A stretch of 64,000 nucleotides of DNA from Chrysaora quinquecirrha (taxonomy: Eukaryota > Cnidaria > Scyphozoa > Semaeostomeae > Pelagiidae), in assembly GCA_014526335.1 (NCBI GenBank), contig JACTAT010000060.1, positions 2,749,203 through 2,813,202 on the forward strand. The letters are read 5' to 3'. Position 1 is the first letter of the stretch. Each line of letters begins with the position of its first letter. Below the pieces are notes generated by a model. The model was given only the letters and a program-made list of their open reading frames with translations, was not told the origin of the DNA and made no database searches. Below are positions 62,401-64,000 of the stretch, in pieces. Both the position numbers and the translations under genes were made by a program.

Positions 62401-63394
62401 AATTATTGTTTTCTAAATCAATACACTGTCAGGGAAGGTATATTTCTATTTTACGTACAATAATTGATCCCTTAGCTACTCATTAACATAAAGGAATATG
62501 ATGATAATTAATTCGCCACCAAGGACAAACAATCATAAGAGATGATTATCCTTAAGATCTTTCAAGGACACCCCTAAATTGCCACACCCCTTTGTCATAA
62601 CATTTCGGACTTAGCCCTCCCCCCCACCCCCGTTGATTAATACCCCTCTGTATTCAATGATTTAGCCGCATCTTATATGACTTACTTGGGAGTTGTTCAA
62701 AGCTAGCTTGCAGTATCTTGCCATATTTAAGAGTTTGTTGTTTTTCATTTTTGCGATTTCAGATATGTGTATTTGATTTTCTCTGACAAATTTGGAAAGC
62801 AGCATCGCATCACCTTAAAATATAAGTATTTGATTGTCATAATATGTACAATCCTGGACAAAATATTATGAGAAAATTTTTTTTCGAGATTGCCTCTATC
62901 CCCCTCCTCCTGACTCAATGTTTTGTGTATAAAACGTTGTCGCATCATCATGTTCTGTATTTTATTTATGTTTCATGTTGTTTTCAACACTTTTCAACAT
63001 TGCAAAGGGAGGAAGGGGGCAAAATTAGAGAAAAATCCAATTCGTCTCATAATTTTTTCCATGATTGTAGAACTAAGTAAACTAGCCTCTCGTGGAATTA
63101 TTCATTGATAATGCCAAAAATTAAAAATGTCTGTAGGTTACCCTCATTCTGCTTACCTCTTTCTTTTAGGTAAACACTTTGCTTCTCCATCTCAGTATTC
63201 ATTTTAAACCTTCGTTGAATCGGTGGTATAACAGGAGCTATATCGGAAGCATGTATTGAAAATTTCATTCTCGAGGTTGCAAAAGTGCATTTCTCAAGCA
63301 CGTGGACTTTTATTTTATCCAAAATCTTGTCTAGCTTATTTGATTCCTCTGTTGGGACACGTTCAGCTGAATTTCTTTTGGCATCCAAATTGAT
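53402..63394 (-). pseudogene. unrecognised multi-exon gene upstream of PHD exons, copy 2, more complete
   Basis: Minus-strand segments: 63157-63394, 62114-62238, 61376-61594, 58223-58357 (135 bp, KGREGKFLKLFKQSLGMADA), 57549-57799 (DADEELDLDYSYTEVKAKN, then RGPFLRGVRVKIEGAFGKP after a one-base offset near 57690), 56011-56242 (with TAA 56077-56079), 54709-54856, 54401-54658 (weak), 54175-54277, 53909-54069 and 53402-53448. Lengths equal those of copy 1. The 58223 exon and most of the 57549 exon are absent from copy 1, so this copy shows the older layout. The gene leads into array 2, which lacks the terminal PHD exon. The segment at 54401-54658 has LNDVTNAKSLTEYLLQVHEG and PMLCSILMSAN, faintly like NTPases of some transposons, but no Walker A lysine is seen. 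No family assigned. Confidence 0.5.
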
Positions 63395-63807
63395 CTTCAG
63401 AAAATTGTGTGTTTACATTTGAATGCAATGAGTAAAATAATTTCGAATCAAACATCTACTCTTGTATGCCCAACTGCTGGTGGGGGCTTGAATAGGCGGG
63501 GGGCCAGTGGATAGCCCTGGGCCAATCCAGTTTTGGATATCTAGACAAGTTACAACTTAATTTCATTTAACTTCATACGTTTACTTCTAACTTTCAAATG
63601 TTGTTCATAAGAAGGGGCTTAATAGAGAGGAGGGACAAGGGACTTACATCAAATTTTTACTTGAAAGGGGGATGCTAAAAAGAGAGAACAGAGAGAAGGG
63701 GCTTTATTAGAGCTTTTTTGGTACAAAGGTGTTTACAGAAGGAGTTGCTGTGATGACAATTAAGCTGTTAGTAGGTTGCAAACGAGTGACCACCGGTCTC
63801 AGCGCAG

Positions 63808-63903
63808 TGACGTCATCAGTGACGTCATCAGATCGCGCTATAGTGTGACGGTTGTTATGAATCTAGTATGTTGATTTCTCATACCACATCATCAGTGACG
63901 TCA
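63808..63903. promoter_or_regulatory. three perfect CRE palindromes, second copy
   Basis: TGACGTCA at 63808-63815, 63820-63827 and 63896-63903, the duplicate of the cluster at 34123-34218. All three octamers are unchanged between copies. The heat-shock-element arrays, if present in this copy, would lie just beyond the window. Confidence 0.6.
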
Positions 63904-64000
63904 TCAGGTCGCGCTATAGTACGGCGGTTTAATCTAGCGATGGTTTCTCCAACCTCAAGAGTTCTTACAATCCTTGCATGAAACCGCTAGCCTCGTTTCC

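Larger units (their letters stand above)
53030..64000. repeat. large duplication, copy 2 (continues past the window)
   Basis: Same orientation and content as 22911-34317. The offset is 30119 bp at the left edge and 29683 bp at the right, the difference coming mainly from the foldback insertions and deletions in copy 1. Substitutions are few (for example 26237/56354, 33712/63398). The copy extends at least to the window end, including the CRE cluster at 63808-63903. Confidence 0.95.

Overview
This window looks like animal nuclear DNA, probably from an early-branching marine invertebrate such as a cnidarian or sponge. The evidence is AT-rich sequence, short exons with GT-AG introns, a non-LTR retrotransposon, several families of inverted-repeat DNA transposons and long satellite arrays. 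I see no bacterial operons, rRNA, tRNA or CRISPR. All calls were made by eye, and the species is inferred only.

Layout. 1-13 kb is transposon-rich: a foldback element with a 9-bp target duplication (1197-1797), a possible zinc-binding terminal exon (2422-2579), a 5'-truncated LINE on the minus strand (6470-9930), a PIF1-like helicase fragment with a stop codon (10047-10274), and a 109-bp tandem repeat split by a solo-LTR-like insertion (12123-12821). 13.2-22.9 kb is a tandem array of about 1.0-1.17-kb units; on the minus strand each unit carries four or five small exons encoding an acidic linker and a PHD-type zinc finger. 22.9-34.3 kb holds the upstream exons of the same minus-strand gene, which I do not recognise. 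34.1-34.9 kb has a dense cluster of CRE, heat-shock-element and NRF-1-type palindromes. 35.2-35.7 kb has a one-exon C2H2 zinc-finger gene. 35.9-39.65 kb is a TGATCCTTA satellite with a higher-order period of about 1.0 kb. 39.65-53.0 kb is a second PHD-exon array, and 53.0-64.0 kb is a second copy of the 22.9-34.3 kb block, running off the window.

The most interesting object is a 5.8-kb transposon at 43936-49732, inserted in the second array. It has near-identical terminal inverted repeats of about 380 bp. It carries two convergent genes, each starting just inside a TIR: an intact four-exon DDE integrase-type transposase (411 aa) and an alpha-kinase (MHCK/eEF2K-type) gene. A transposon carrying its own atypical protein kinase is the best candidate here for an undescribed system. 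The kinase frame is broken by three one-base homopolymer offsets while the transposase frame is clean.

Caution. The two large duplicated blocks differ mostly in homopolymer length. Recent duplication, two haplotypes joined end to end, and residual long-read errors are therefore all possible, and the kinase frameshifts may have the same cause.
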